Positions 51,200-60,625 of a DNA stretch of 64,000 nt are shown here, in pieces (position 1 is the first letter of the stretch; each line of letters starts with the position of its first letter). The position numbers and the translations under genes are program-made. The notes below the pieces were generated by a model. That model was not told the DNA's origin, did not search any database, and saw only the letters and a list, made by a program, of their open reading frames with translations. The stretch comes from Choristoneura fumiferana (taxonomy: Eukaryota > Arthropoda > Insecta > Lepidoptera > Tortricidae). The stretch is taken from contig NC_133493.1 of assembly GCF_025370935.1 (NCBI RefSeq), positions 45,799 to 109,798 on the forward strand. The letters are read 5' to 3'.

Positions 51200-51388
51200 C
51201 TGTTGTGTTTCGGCGTGGAGAGTAATACAGCCGGTGAAATTACTGGCACTTGAGGTATACCATCTTAGGCCTCTAGGTTGGCAACGCATTGCAATACCCC
51301 TGGTGTTGCAGATGTTTATGGGCGGTGGTGATCTCTTACCATCAGGAGGCCCACTGCGTTTGCCATCCAGTCTAATGAAAAAAAAAAT
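51200..51388 (+). mobile_element. LINE 3' tail (GGCGGTGGTGATC family)
   Basis: TGTGTTTCGGCGTGGAGAGT, CCGGTGAAATTACTGGCACT, TTAGGCCTCTAGGTTGGCAA and GGGCGGTGGTGATCTCTTAC, ending in a run of A. Closest relative in the window: 30-300. It is nested in the larger inverted-repeat element. Confidence 0.75.
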
Positions 51389-51810
51389 GCTGGCAATTAT
51401 ATTTTTTTTAGAAAGTAAACAGTCTGAATTTTAGTTTATTAATTAAATTAATGTCATGCTTTAGTTAGGTACAGAAAAACGTTACATAACCTCCCTTAAA
51501 AAAAGTCTGGCTGCCGGTACACTGTATTATGTTTCCATTATTAATTCTGTAATTTTTGAGGGTTCCATATCTCTATAGGAAAAAACAGAAACCGTAGAAA
51601 ATGACTTTGTTGTCGGTCTGTTCGTCTGTTTCTCAGGAAAGCTGAAATTAATAACAAACACTCGAGTCTACATTCATATCACAAGAGGTGGCATGAATGG
51701 ATTGAACGAAAGTGAAAATGTCAAGCATCTGTCATTTTCATATTTGTGTGAAGTGTACACACAGATACTTTCATTCACTCATTCATTCGTTCATTCAAAT
51801 TACCTGTACA

Positions 51811-52018
51811 GTACGATTACTTGGAGTTAACACTTGACGGATGGGCGTGCCTTCAGTCAATTTTCAATTTTGACGTCATACAAATAAAGCCATTTTTAGT
51901 ATACCGCTACCCACGTTTACAGATTATGTAAAAACTATTTTATTTGTATGACCTCAAAGTTGAAAATTGACTGAAGGCACGTCCATCTGTCAAGTGTTAA
52001 CTCCAAGTAATAATGTAC
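51811..52018. mobile_element. MITE, 208 bp, ~75-bp arms
   Basis: ATTACTTGGAGTTAACACTT, GACGGATGGGCGTGCCTTCA, GTCAATTTTCAA(T/C)TTTGA and GTCATACAAATAAA pair with the right arm. The family is unknown to me; the hairpin is clear. Confidence 0.8.
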
Positions 52019-52111
52019 TAGCCCTTCGAACAGTGAAGTGAATCAAACCTCTAAGTCAACACAATGCAATGTTTCAAGTTCCAAGTTTCTGGCGGCGCAT
52101 TATTCTTAAAA

Positions 52112-52586
52112 AAAACCGGCCAAGTGCGAGTCGGACTTGCGCACGAAGGGTTCCGTACCATTATTTAAACAACATTAGACATAAGCAAAAAACGGCAATT
52201 TAAATCAAGTTTGTTGTATGGGAGCCCCTTAAATATTTTTTTACTAGCTTTTGCCCGTGGCTTCGCCGCCATGAGATTCGATTTCCCTCGGGAACTGTGC
52301 TTTTTTCCGGGATAAAAAGTAGCCTACGTCACTCTTTGGCCCATAAACTATCTCTTTACCAAAAATCACGTCGATCCGTCGCTCCGTTTCGACGTGAAAG
52401 AATTAGTATGGATGGAAGTATGGATCCTGTTTTTAGTATTTGTTGTTATAGCGGCTACAGTAATACATAATCTATAAAAATTTCAAGTGTCTAACTATTA
52501 CGACTCATATGACAGACGGACGGACAGACAGACAGCGGAGTCTCAGTAATAGGGTTCCGTTGGCACCCTTGGGCCGTAGAACCCTA
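52112..52586. mobile_element. AACCGGCCAAGTGCGAGTC element
   Basis: The left end AAACCGGCCAAGTGCGAGTC, then GAAGGGTTCCGTACC and GTTGTATGGGAGCCCC; the right end AATAGGGTTCCGTTGGCACC, then GAACCCTAAAAA. It is noncoding, widespread in Lepidoptera and related by its GGTTCCG termini to the 9453 family. Confidence 0.75.
52240..52432 (+). mobile_element. 'GCCCGCGGCTTCGCC' repeat, nested copy
   Basis: TAGCTTTTGCCCGTGGCTTC, CCCTCGGGAACTGTGC, AAAGTAGCCTACGTCACTC, CGTCGATCCGTCGCTCCG, ending TAGTATGGATGG. Inserted in the element at 52112-52586 between AAATATTTTTTTA and CCTGTTTTTAG. Confidence 0.75.
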
Positions 52587-52756
52587 AAAATGACGTGTAA
52601 AAGAGCCCATTGCGGCCTACTTACTGAATAAATGATTTGAATTTGAATGATAAAGCCAGTAAAAAACTCTATTCCATATAATTTGACGGCGAATCTAATA
52701 ACAAAAACTTGAAATTTGGCAACTCTTATAGCACAACCAAGAAGAAAATCTTAATA

Positions 52757-52886
52757 TTTAGGGTTCCGTAGTCAACTAGAAACCCTTATAGTTTCGCCAT
52801 GTCTGTCCGAAAATATGACTTTATTTTTTCGTAATGACTACGGAATCATATCCTGGGCGTGCCCGACATGCTCTTAGCCGATGTTT
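52757..52886. mobile_element. 'GGTTCCGTAGCC' element, internally deleted
   Basis: Left end TTTAGGGTTCCGTAGTC and AGTTTCGCCATGTCTGTCC, then directly the right end AATGACTACGGAATC, GGGCGTGCCCGACATGCTC. About 130 bp of a normally ~650-bp element remain. Confidence 0.7.
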
Positions 52887-53273
52887 GACTTTCTTATTAG
52901 TCTTACCGATAGAGGTTTTCCCGAACACGTTGATAGATTTTTTGAGATTCACAAGCGCTTATTACAGCCAAAATTGTATTAAGATTTTGACTTTGACTTT
53001 GAAAGGTGAGGTAGAAATGAAAGATTCTCTTTTTTTATTCGTTTATTGAGCGATGTTATGTTCTTATCGCACTTCGCTACGCTACGGGTACAGGCTTACA
53101 CTACATATTTACATATAGTAATATTATATTTATATATTTTTGATAGTCTAACGAACACTAAGGTACGAACTAAGTTCAGAAAAACGTTTACTTGAGGGAG
53201 TGTTAGTAACCAATCTAAAAAGACCCCACACTGCATACATTTTGCTTAGGAACAGGGCTCTGTTTAGATATAT

Positions 53274-53584
53274 ACAAGGTGGGCCCTGTAACAGGAGCAA
53301 AAAATTAAACCACAACTCCCACTCGTCATCTTGAGCTAATTTACTTTTATTATAGTTTAAAGTTTCATTGGACAAGCAATGTATTGCGAAATCCGTCATT
53401 TTGTTACGTGACAGGTCATTTAGGCTATTGGATGCCGTCCGTACATTGAAAATACCATTAAATTTGTTTGGAATAAACATAATGATATTAAGTACTTAAT
53501 TTTTGAAAGTTGCAGAACTAAGTTTCATTTGAGTAGCAGACCCAGGGTTTTATTTTTTTGCTTCTGTTACAGGGCCCACCCTGT
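53274..53584. mobile_element. MITE with ACA(A/G)GGTGGGCCCTG ends
   Basis: The left end ACAAGGTGGGCCCTGTAACA, then GGAGCAAAAAA; the right end (complement) ACAGGGTGGGCCCTGTAACA, then GAAGCAAAAAA. About 310 bp, flanked by TAT/TATA. It contains a second, shorter imperfect terminal palindrome (GGGCCC). Confidence 0.8.
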
Positions 53585-53924
53585 ATAGGTAGAGTAGTTT
53601 ACGATGACGCGTGCTGTGGTTCTTCTTATAATGACATTAATGTCTAATTTTGACAAAATCACGCGTCTTGTGGATAAGAAAGTGTATGACTTAATGTTTC
53701 CTTGTTACTTTTTTACTCTACCTAAAACGACAGCACGAATTTGGAAGTAATTGGATGTTTATCGGAAATATCGGGATTAAGTAGCCTGTGTTATTCCAGA
53801 TGTTCAACTATTTTCATATTTTTCTTTCGAATTCATTCAGATAATTTAGCGCGAAGGATAAACGATCATACACACACATACACAGATACGCACAAACTTT
53901 CGCACATGTAATACGGGTATGGCC

Positions 53925-54305
53925 TGTAATATGAGCAAATAATTTAAACATAGATCATACTCGTCAAACTGAACAACATCAGTTCAGCGACTTTTAAAAA
54001 TAATTAGTTTTTTAATTGTTATTACACTTTAAAGTTTATTCGAAGAAGCAATGTAAACCAAAATGCTTGTAGCGTGACGGCGACGTCAGTTGTGTTCTAG
54101 GATGGCGTACATTGATCATCATCATCATCCCAGCCTATATACGTCCCACTGCTGGGCACAGGCCTCCTCTCAGGGCAAGAGGGTACATTGATAGCAGTAT
54201 TTAATTTGTATGAAAAAGGGAAAATTCAGACTCCATTATTTTTAAAAGTCGCTGAACTAATGTTGGTCAGTTTGACGAGGACGATATACGTTTTAATTTT
54301 TTATA
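53925..54305. mobile_element. Diverged relative of 53274-53584 with a SINE insert
   Basis: GGTATGGCCTGTAATATGAG, TTTAAAGTTTATTCGAAGAA, GCAATGTA and GATGGCGTACATTGA parallel the neighbour's interior. Inner arms CATACTCGTCAAACTGA and TCAGCGACTTTTAAAAATAA pair with 54236-54295. It is interrupted by a SINE fragment at 54115-54190. Confidence 0.6.
54115..54190 (-). mobile_element. SINE 3' fragment flanked by a target duplication
   Basis: CATCATCATCATCCCAGCC, ACGTCCCACTGCTGGGCACA, then CCTCCTCTCAG, is the 3' end of the tRNA-derived SINE in reverse. GTACATTGA occurs on both sides (54107-54115 and 54184-54192), consistent with a target-site duplication. Confidence 0.75.
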
Positions 54306-54714
54306 TAGGATTATTATGATATAGGATATTAATAGGATTAGATTTTTTTTTGTGGGAACCCAAAAGCGCTTGGCTACTAGAGTAAATCAGGAGCTCTCTT
54401 ATTTAAACGTTTTTCTAAACTAAAAATATTATCCAGTAACAATATCGAGTATTAGGTATTCACTAGCTACTTACAGAAACTAAAAAGATGACTATTAAAC
54501 TTCTATTAAACAATATCGAGTCACATGACCTTAGGCTGCGTTTACACCATGTTTCCACCAAAAATGTGCCAGGATATGTTACTAAGACGTAGATAATAGT
54601 TAGTGTTTAGTTTTGTAACTAAGGGACCCCATACATCCTTGTATTTTTTTTTTGTATTTTCTTTTATTTAATTGTATACTGTAGTTTTTAAGTATTTTAT
54701 TTGTAATTATTTTA

Positions 54715-54860
54715 TGTTGAAAAAATGACTTTCTGCCAAGTTTCTTGCGGCGCATTCTTCTTGGTAAATTGTCTTTCCGAAAGCGCTGGTAGTTTTAAAA
54801 ATGACGCGTAAAAGTGCCCATTGCGGCCTATTTACTGAATAAATGTTTTTTTTTTTTAAG
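54715..54860 (+). mobile_element. LINE 3' tail (TTTCTTGCGGCGCATTC family)
   Basis: TTGAAAAAATGACTTTCTGC to CCCATTGCGGCCTATTTACT and GAATAAATG followed by a T-rich run. It is very close in sequence to the copy at 41812-41960, so probably recent. Confidence 0.8.
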
Positions 54861-54867
54861 AATGTTT

Positions 54868-54998
54868 GTGTGTATTTTTCTTGAACCAATAGAAACGCTT
54901 CATTAACCTATACTCGCACAGTACATCTCTAGTGGAAACAGATCAGCGGAGCGAGGCGAGGCAAATGAAGTGTTTCTATTGGTTCATGAAAAACACAT
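54868..54998. mobile_element. MITE with GTGTATTTTTCTTGAACC ends
   Basis: The left arm TTCTTGAACCAATAGAAACG, then CTTCATT; the right arm AATGAAGTGTTTCTATTGGT, then TCATGAAAAACACAT. It inserted directly downstream of the LINE tail. Confidence 0.75.
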
Positions 54999-55727
54999 CC
55001 CTCGCGACACGTCCACATCTCTGGTGGAAATGGAGCCTTAGCAGGTTATTTAATCAACGTTACATTTTATGATAAATTATAGTTTTAGTTTTACCATCAT
55101 TTTCATTGAATTAATTAAACATACAATTCTGAGAGATAAACGACGTAGATTTCAAGTTCCCTAAATATTATTCTAAAGCACAAATATACACGCAAATACT
55201 AAAGCTAATATTCTCTGGTATTCTAGTTAGGTTGTCAGCAGACAGCTTTTGAATACATAAATCTTGATTAACTTTTCATGGTCTACTTCTTTTAATTAGC
55301 CTGGTATCCCACTGATGGGAAAGGCTCGCCTCTTATACCCCACACCTACCAATCCCAAACAATCCCGAACAGTTTGGATCATCACTGTTATTCTAACCCA
55401 GTTAAGACTGCGTTACCATCAGAAATGTGTATCGAATATGTGTTAATAAATGTTTCTTCCTCTCTCTCTCTCTCTCTCAATAGAGCACCGCAATGTACTG
55501 CGACTTGTACGGTCATTCTTGCTGATCTAAACTGGGTTATATGACCATGTTGAGTAAACAAAACGTCATGTACTAACTACCTTATGTACTAACTATTAGA
55601 GATATAAATTAGACTAAAATTATATACACAGGAGCGTTAGACGCCATCTTGAACACTCATCGTATACACTACATGGTGGATAAAACCATAATGACATAAA
55701 AATATTCATAATTATGAATTATGATTA
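54999..55727. other. Intergenic, no gene seen
   Basis: A (CT)n run lies at about 55459-55479. Nothing else is recognisable. Confidence 0.4.
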
Positions 55728-56448
55728 TGGCTATTGACGGATTGTAGGGAGAGAGCACCGCTTTTTATCGATATTATCGATACTGAAATTAACAATGATA
55801 TAGACTTTGTATACGAAATCGACAACTGTTAATTAAGTTGTTACTTTAATACATACAGCTTGGAATATTATTATAAAATACTTTATATTGGCTACGGTAA
55901 GAACTGAAGGAATACAAAATAATATTTTCTCTTTTATTTTATTAAAGGGGGTAGGCAAGCTACCGAACGTTAAGTGGTCTCAGAGGGATCTTTTCTCAAG
56001 TTATAAAATATAAAGGTATTCGTAATTATAGTGATTTCAATAAAGCAATTTAAACGAATTAAACTTTCCGATAATTTCATTCATCATTGACCGCTGAAAA
56101 TACGTATCATCGGAAAGTCTGAGGTTTTATACAATCCATCCATACTAATATTATAAATGCGAAAGTGTGTTTGTATGTTTGTGTGTTTGTCCGTCTTTCA
56201 CGCCGTAACGGAGCGACGGATCGACGTAATTTTTGGCATAGAGATAGTTTATGGGCCCGAGAGTGACATAGGCTACTTTTTATCCCGGAAAATGCACAGT
56301 TCCCGAGGGAACAGCGCGCGATAACCGAATACCACGCGGGCGGAGCCGCGGGCAAAAGCTAGTAAAAACATAAATTAAAAAAACTATCGATTTCTCGATA
56401 ACATCGATAAAAAGCGGTGCTCTCTCCCTAACATCTGTCAATAGCCAC
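55728..56448. mobile_element. TIR element, 721 bp, with nested repeat
   Basis: The left end TGGCTATTGACGG, GGGAGAGAGCACCGCTTTTT, ATCGATATTATCGAT and the right end (complement) TGGCTATTGACAG, GGGAGAGAGCACCGCTTTTT, ATCGATGTTATCGAG. Inside, 56134-56364 is a reverse GCCCGCGGCTTCGCC repeat (CATCCATACTAATATTATAA to GAGCCGCGGGCAAAAGCTAG). No transposase. Confidence 0.8.
56134..56364 (-). mobile_element. 'GCCCGCGGCTTCGCC' repeat, nested, reverse
   Basis: ACGGAGCGACGGATCGACGT, GAGTGACATAGGCTAC, TTTTATCCCGGAAAATGCAC, TTCCCGAGGGAACAGC and GGCGGAGCCGCGGGC give the complete reverse-complement layout of the copy at 30381-30595. Confidence 0.8.
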
Positions 56449-56874
56449 AAAACTCCGGGCCTTAATAATAATACATCGTAGAGCAATGGCCTTTATTATG
56501 TTTCGTTTCAGTTCAGATCTACAATCTTAGATTATGAAGTTCAGAAATTGATTAGATGTGAAATAATAAACATGTGAAGGCACAAAAAGCCTTTCTAATA
56601 TGCTAAAGCTATATTCTTGCGTTACACCAGTGCCGTGAATGTTTGTGTTGGCCCGAAAAAGAAGCGAGGATAACGCTTCGCATTCGCGCTTCTTGGCATT
56701 ATCCAACCGGTGCCGGAGCCACGTCGTAATTCATGCTAACATAAACGTGAAACGGCCCAAATTCTACATTTGTAATTCGCGGGTACGTCAGACCTGCATT
56801 ACACAAAAAGTTCTAATATCAAGTTTAAGTGATTCACGTTTTTACATTAGATGTAATAGTACATTGTGTCTAAA

Positions 56875-56976
56875 GGGCGGTAAACAAGGAATTACGGACG
56901 AGAGTCTATTAGAAGCCCGAAGTCGAAGACTGAGGGCTTTAATGAGTCAATGTTCGTAATTCTAGTACCGCCCGTG
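56875..56976. repeat. Short inverted repeat (GGGCGGTA ends)
   Basis: GGGCGGTAAACAAGGAATTA and the complement of TAATTCTAGTACCGCCC pair with one small mismatch block. The centre holds GAAGCCCGAAGTCGAAGAC and GAGGGCTTTAATG. Confidence 0.55.
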
Positions 56977-57059
56977 CGATATATTATTGTTTTTCATCAC
57001 ATTTGCGAGTAAGATTGTACATTTGTTTACAAATAACAAACTAATATTTGTGTATAGAA

Positions 57060-57300
57060 AAACTAATATTTTTTCAAAAATTGCCGATACCGCTGACTGC
57101 GCTCTTGGCAGCGCCAGCCTCCGCGCCGCCCTCCCCCAGCCTGACCATGCGCCCGACGTGCGCGCGCCGCGCTCCTGCACGCCATGCAGTATCACACTCA
57201 TTTACCGACCTTGGGCTTCATGACAACAAAATTAGTACGGGCAATGACTCATTTACCGACCACGGGTTTCATGACAAGCACATTAAGGTCGAGGGTTTTA
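57060..57300. other. GC-rich island and 51-bp imperfect duplication
   Basis: From about 57080 to 57190 the DNA is strongly GC-rich (GCGCCAGCCTCCGCGCC, GACGTGCGCGCGCCGCGC) and open in several frames, without an identifiable product. Then ACTCATTTACCGACC...GG(G/T)TTCATGACAA occurs twice (57196-57246 and 57247-57297). Confidence 0.35.
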
Positions 57301-57714
57301 TTTGGGGGGTTGCAACCAAGGTAGCCTGCATGTTACGACACTGTTTACGAGCAAGTGTGATGAAAATATTTTTTACAGGTCGTAGACCGCAAGTAAGTAG
57401 CTTTGATATTTTGACGCAGCTATAAGCAGCGTACCTAATCACGGGTAGATGTAATATCGTGTAAGTAGACCAAGCTCTTCTACTATCATTCATGTGCGTC
57501 AACTGCGTCTACTTTCGCTAGTATTCGATCCTCATTAGGAAGCTTATTAAAGGTAACCGTGATCTACTTAACGTAGAAAATACGTCAAACAATTCTAACT
57601 CTAACAGACCAGTTTGGAATGTATTCGAAATTACAATAATTACTCTGAATAAACAATTCTAACACATTCACAGTTCAAAGCACAGTTCAGCTACACTGTC
57701 CAGTTCAGACGCCC

Positions 57715-58466
57715 CTAGTCAGAAAATTCCGTGTTGGTATTATCTGAGCGCGGTGACGTGCCGGGAGACGGCACGGGCATCTGCCGGCCGTACATCAGCT
57801 CCGCCGGCGGCATAAAGCCGGACAGGTACTCCGGAGGCGGCCGGATCACCGTCGGAAGATACCCAGTACCACTATACGGCGGCGTCAGGAACCTTCTCGA
57901 AGGAGAGAACTTGAAGCTCTGGTTGGATAGTGGAGAAAACGCTGACTTTGATTGGTAATTCTGCATGAATGGTGGAGATTCTTGTGTCAGGTTGTACGCG
58001 TGTGTCGGAGGTTCTGTACCATTCACCATCATCTCCATAGCAGCCACTACATCCCCTTTGCACCTTGCTAGAGTAGCTTCGATCTCTTGTCGACTCTTCC
58101 TGGGGAAAACTTTGATGAGCACATCAACTGGAGATTTCTGGAAGGATGAGGAACAATCTTCAGGTTCAGGCTCTTTTCTGTCGCGTCTGAACATCTTGTA
58201 TTTGAAGTCATTGTCCCATTTTTCTTCTTCTTCTTTTTTGACGGGTGTCTCTTCGGTTCTTGGCGCTTTCATTGATAGGTTCTCTGGGGTGAGGGAGTTT
58301 TCTGATGGATCCTCGAGCTCTTCTTCGACGTTGAGGTCGTGGTCTGAGGGCGAGCGCGGGGGCGGGGTGGTGAGCGGCGAGGAGTGCGGGGGGGACTTGG
58401 TGTCCGGTTGCTCCGTCGGGGGGGAGGGGCTGGAACACACCTCTGTGATGCGCGCGCGCTTTTGGG
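57715..58466 (-). CDS. DMRT transcription factor, last exon (DMA domain)
   Basis: This is the C-terminal exon of a doublesex/mab-3-related transcription factor. The exon begins just after TTGTCCACAG (acceptor, 58468-58467) with QKRARITEV and runs 250 codons to TAG at 57715-57717. About 125 residues in, SPVDVLIKVFPRKSRQEIE, then ARCKGDVVAAMEMMV, is the DMA domain found in the DMRTA group (insect dmrt99B and dmrt93B). The flanks are rich in Ser, Pro and acidic residues (PPHSSPLTTPPPRSPSD, KKEEEE), as in activation regions. The zinc-binding DM domain is absent here and must lie on an upstream exon beyond position 64000. I favour dmrt99B or dmrt93B but cannot choose between them. The frame is clean. 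Confidence 0.85.
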
Positions 58467-58910
58467 CTGTGGACAAACGAGAATTCCGTTAGATTACTTA
58501 TAGAAGTGTTAGAAAATAACTTTAATATTGGGGCTTTAAGTACATGTATACAGACTTAAAAATTAATTCAACTTAGACGGAGGACTCTACACTCCATAAT
58601 AACAAATTGAGTGTGAATTGTACCTAGTTACTCGAACTATAAACTATAACCAATGTCGTACCAGGTGCTAAATTAGAGAATTTGATGGTTGGTTTGACAT
58701 TGGCTATGGTTATACTAGGTGATAATTGGCATTGTTAATTTTTTACAAGTGGTCTAATTCCAAAACCATTTCATTTTATAATATTTTAGTAAAAAATACT
58801 AAATGATCGTGTGTATACGAGTATTTGTAAAATAACGTTTGAAAATAATTTCACACACCCCAACAGTATTTTCTTTTTTTTTATGTTAGTTGGTAGTATT
58901 TATTTTCCAA
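58467..58910 (-). other. Intron of the DMRT gene, 3' part
   Basis: AT-rich. A small inverted repeat lies at 58636-58712 (CTATAACCAATGTCG / GACATTGGCTATGG). No upstream DMRT exon is visible from here to 64000. Confidence 0.45.
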
Positions 58911-59079
58911 TATTAAATATATTGACCCGGATAACTCACGTCTTAAATCGAGTTTAGCTCGACACCCCAGCAGCCGCTGAGTCGCGTTGCTCCGAAGACG
59001 AAAGGCTACGGATTAGCCCGAAACATGTCGAGCTAAACTCGATTTAAGACGTGAGTTATCCGGGTCAATATATTTAATA
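58911..59079. mobile_element. MITE with perfect 53-bp inverted repeats
   Basis: The left arm TATTAAATATATTGACCCGG, ATAACTCACGTCTTAAATCG, AGTTTAGCTCGAC is matched without a mismatch by the right arm. The 63-bp centre includes GCGTTGCTCCGAAGACGAAA and GGATTAGCCCGAAACATG. A solo end sits at 25099-25145. Perfect arms imply recent origin. Confidence 0.9.
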
Positions 59080-59439
59080 TGAGTGAGTTTCATGGTAGTT
59101 TCATATTTTCCAATACTTTAATTAATAATTACTTCAAATAATATTCTTATGTTTTTCTAAATCAATCTACTTGATTTCTAAGTAGTTACACTCGTAAATT
59201 GCACTTGTCAGTTGCGAATCGCCATTTATGGAAGAAAATCAAATCACTTCGTAAAAATTGTGATTGGAAATAACAAAAACGGCACAGTATCCAAGCCACA
59301 GTTATCGATTCAGACGAGCTGATACTTGACGTTCTTGACGCTTTGCGTCGCTTAACGAGCTTCCGAAGAAACACTAGAACCACCGGCGCACTCTGACGAG
59401 CGCGTAAACATTCGTGGTTTTAACAATGGTTACCTTTTT

Positions 59440-59790
59440 TACCCCCGACCCAAAAGAGGGGTGTTATAAAGTTACAGTGTGTTAGTGGCGTTACACTATC
59501 TGATAGCTAGTGGTGGACTGTATGGGAAGTAATGGGAAGATTGATGGAAACACGGGTTAAATGATAGGTTATTTAATAATAAAAGCACAATTTTATGTAT
59601 TGGAACCGACAGATTGGGCAAACAAATCACAACTGACAATGAAATTAAAAAAGCAAGTGTCAAAAAGTATAGTTATAAAAAAGGTCATACCGCAGCCAGT
59701 CGCCAACACTATCTGTCCGTGGTCGTAGCTCTCAAACAGATGGTTTGATTTCGATGCGGTTTTAAGGTGAAAGCGAGTTTCTTACCCTTT
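59440..59790 (+). repeat. Broken 'AACCCCCGACGCAAAAAG' repeat
   Basis: The head TTTTTTACCCCCGACCCAAA, GAGGGGTGTTATAAAG at 59439-59474 and the later ATCTGTCCGTGGTCGTAGCT, TCAAACAGATGGTTTGATTT at about 59710-59750 are separated by about 230 bp of unrelated sequence. Confidence 0.5.
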
Positions 59791-59933
59791 ACCCTTATTA
59801 CCTTCCTGTTTAGCGTCATTTATGTCTTGTCATTGTTCTATTGTTGTTAATTGTGATGTTATTTATGGCGTTAAGTAAATGTATTTTCTTTGTTTCTTTC
59901 TTTTCTTTCTCTGGGGTTCTTAGCTACAGATAG

Positions 59934-60085
59934 TTCAACTCAGTTGTGCGCGCGGCCCTATGTGTGGGTAAAGCGATAAGAACACGTCTTGCTCGGACGA
60001 CGACTGCCGCGTCACGTGAAAGTTGTATATTTACAAGCGCACGCACACATAGGGCCGCGCGCACAACTGAGTTGAACTATCTGTA
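59934..60085. mobile_element. MITE, ~152 bp, 42-bp near-perfect arms
   Basis: TACAGATAGTTCAACTCAGT, TGTGCGCGCGGCCCTATGTG and its complement at 60044-60085. GC-rich centre (GCGATAAGAACACGTC, GACGACTGCCGCGTCACG). Confidence 0.85.
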
Positions 60086-60132
60086 CATATGTTAATCAAC
60101 TGATAATCTAACTGGCGGACTCATTATAGGTA

Positions 60133-60358
60133 ACTAGCTGTTACCCGCGACTGCGTCCGCATAGAATTCCTTTATCGCTATCCCGCGGGAATAATGAAAT
60201 TTTCCGGGATAAAAACTATCCTAAGTCCGTCCTCAGGACTCAAACTATCTGTATAACGAATTTAATCTAAATTGGTTCAGCAGTTTAGACGTTATGTGGT
60301 AATAAACAAACATACAGACTTGCAAATTTTCGCATTTAACAATATTATTAGTGGGATA
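60133..60358 (+). mobile_element. 'GCCCGCGGCTTCGCC' family, second subtype
   Basis: ACTAGCTGTTACCCGCGACT, CGTCCGCATAGAATTCCTTT, CTATCCCGCGGGAATAATG, TTCCGGGATAAAAACTATCC, TTGGTTCAGCAGTTTAGACG, ending AATATTATTAGTGGGAT. The subtypes at 8505, 49128 and 63120 share these blocks. Confidence 0.65.
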
Positions 60359-60625
60359 ATATTTAGGCGTTTGTAGCGAGTGTTTTACATACCTAAAACT
60401 ATTTATTTATTAATTTTGTCACACAAAACAAATTGTAAACATGCGGTACAGTAGGTAATGAGAATAATTAAGGCAAGAGATAATTTTACAATAAAATTCA
60501 GCTATGTGTACACATCATGAAAAGAGTGATACAATTAAAACTTAAAGAAAAGAAAAGTATCAATGTTTATATAAATAAAGAGAAACTATACATTCTATTC
60601 TATTTCACGCACTATAAAAACTGAG

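Larger units (their letters stand above)
50435..51535. mobile_element. Nested inverted-repeat elements (outer)
   Basis: The outer arms are TACAGTGTGTTACAGCAGCC with AGGCTTTTTAAGGGAAGG and CATGACATTAATTTAAT at the left (50435-50521), and their complement at the right (51427-51533). Inside are three further structures given separately: a 445-bp foldback, a ~95-bp hairpin and a LINE tail. It is about 1.1 kb in all. Confidence 0.65.
52077..52652 (+). mobile_element. LINE tail split by two nested insertions
   Basis: The LINE tail (CCAAGTTTCTGGCGGCGCAT at 52081; AATGACGTGTAAAAGAGCCC to ACTGAATAAATGATTTG at 52588-52640) is interrupted by an AACCGGCCAAGTGCGAG / GGGTTCCGTACC element (52112-52586). 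That element is itself interrupted at 52240-52432 by a GCCCGTGGCTTCGCC repeat. Confidence 0.75.

Noticed and set aside
57965..58492. A 175-codon plus-strand ORF opposite the DMRT exon
   Set aside because: Shadow of the DMA exon; Ser/Gly-rich reverse complement of acidic and proline codons.
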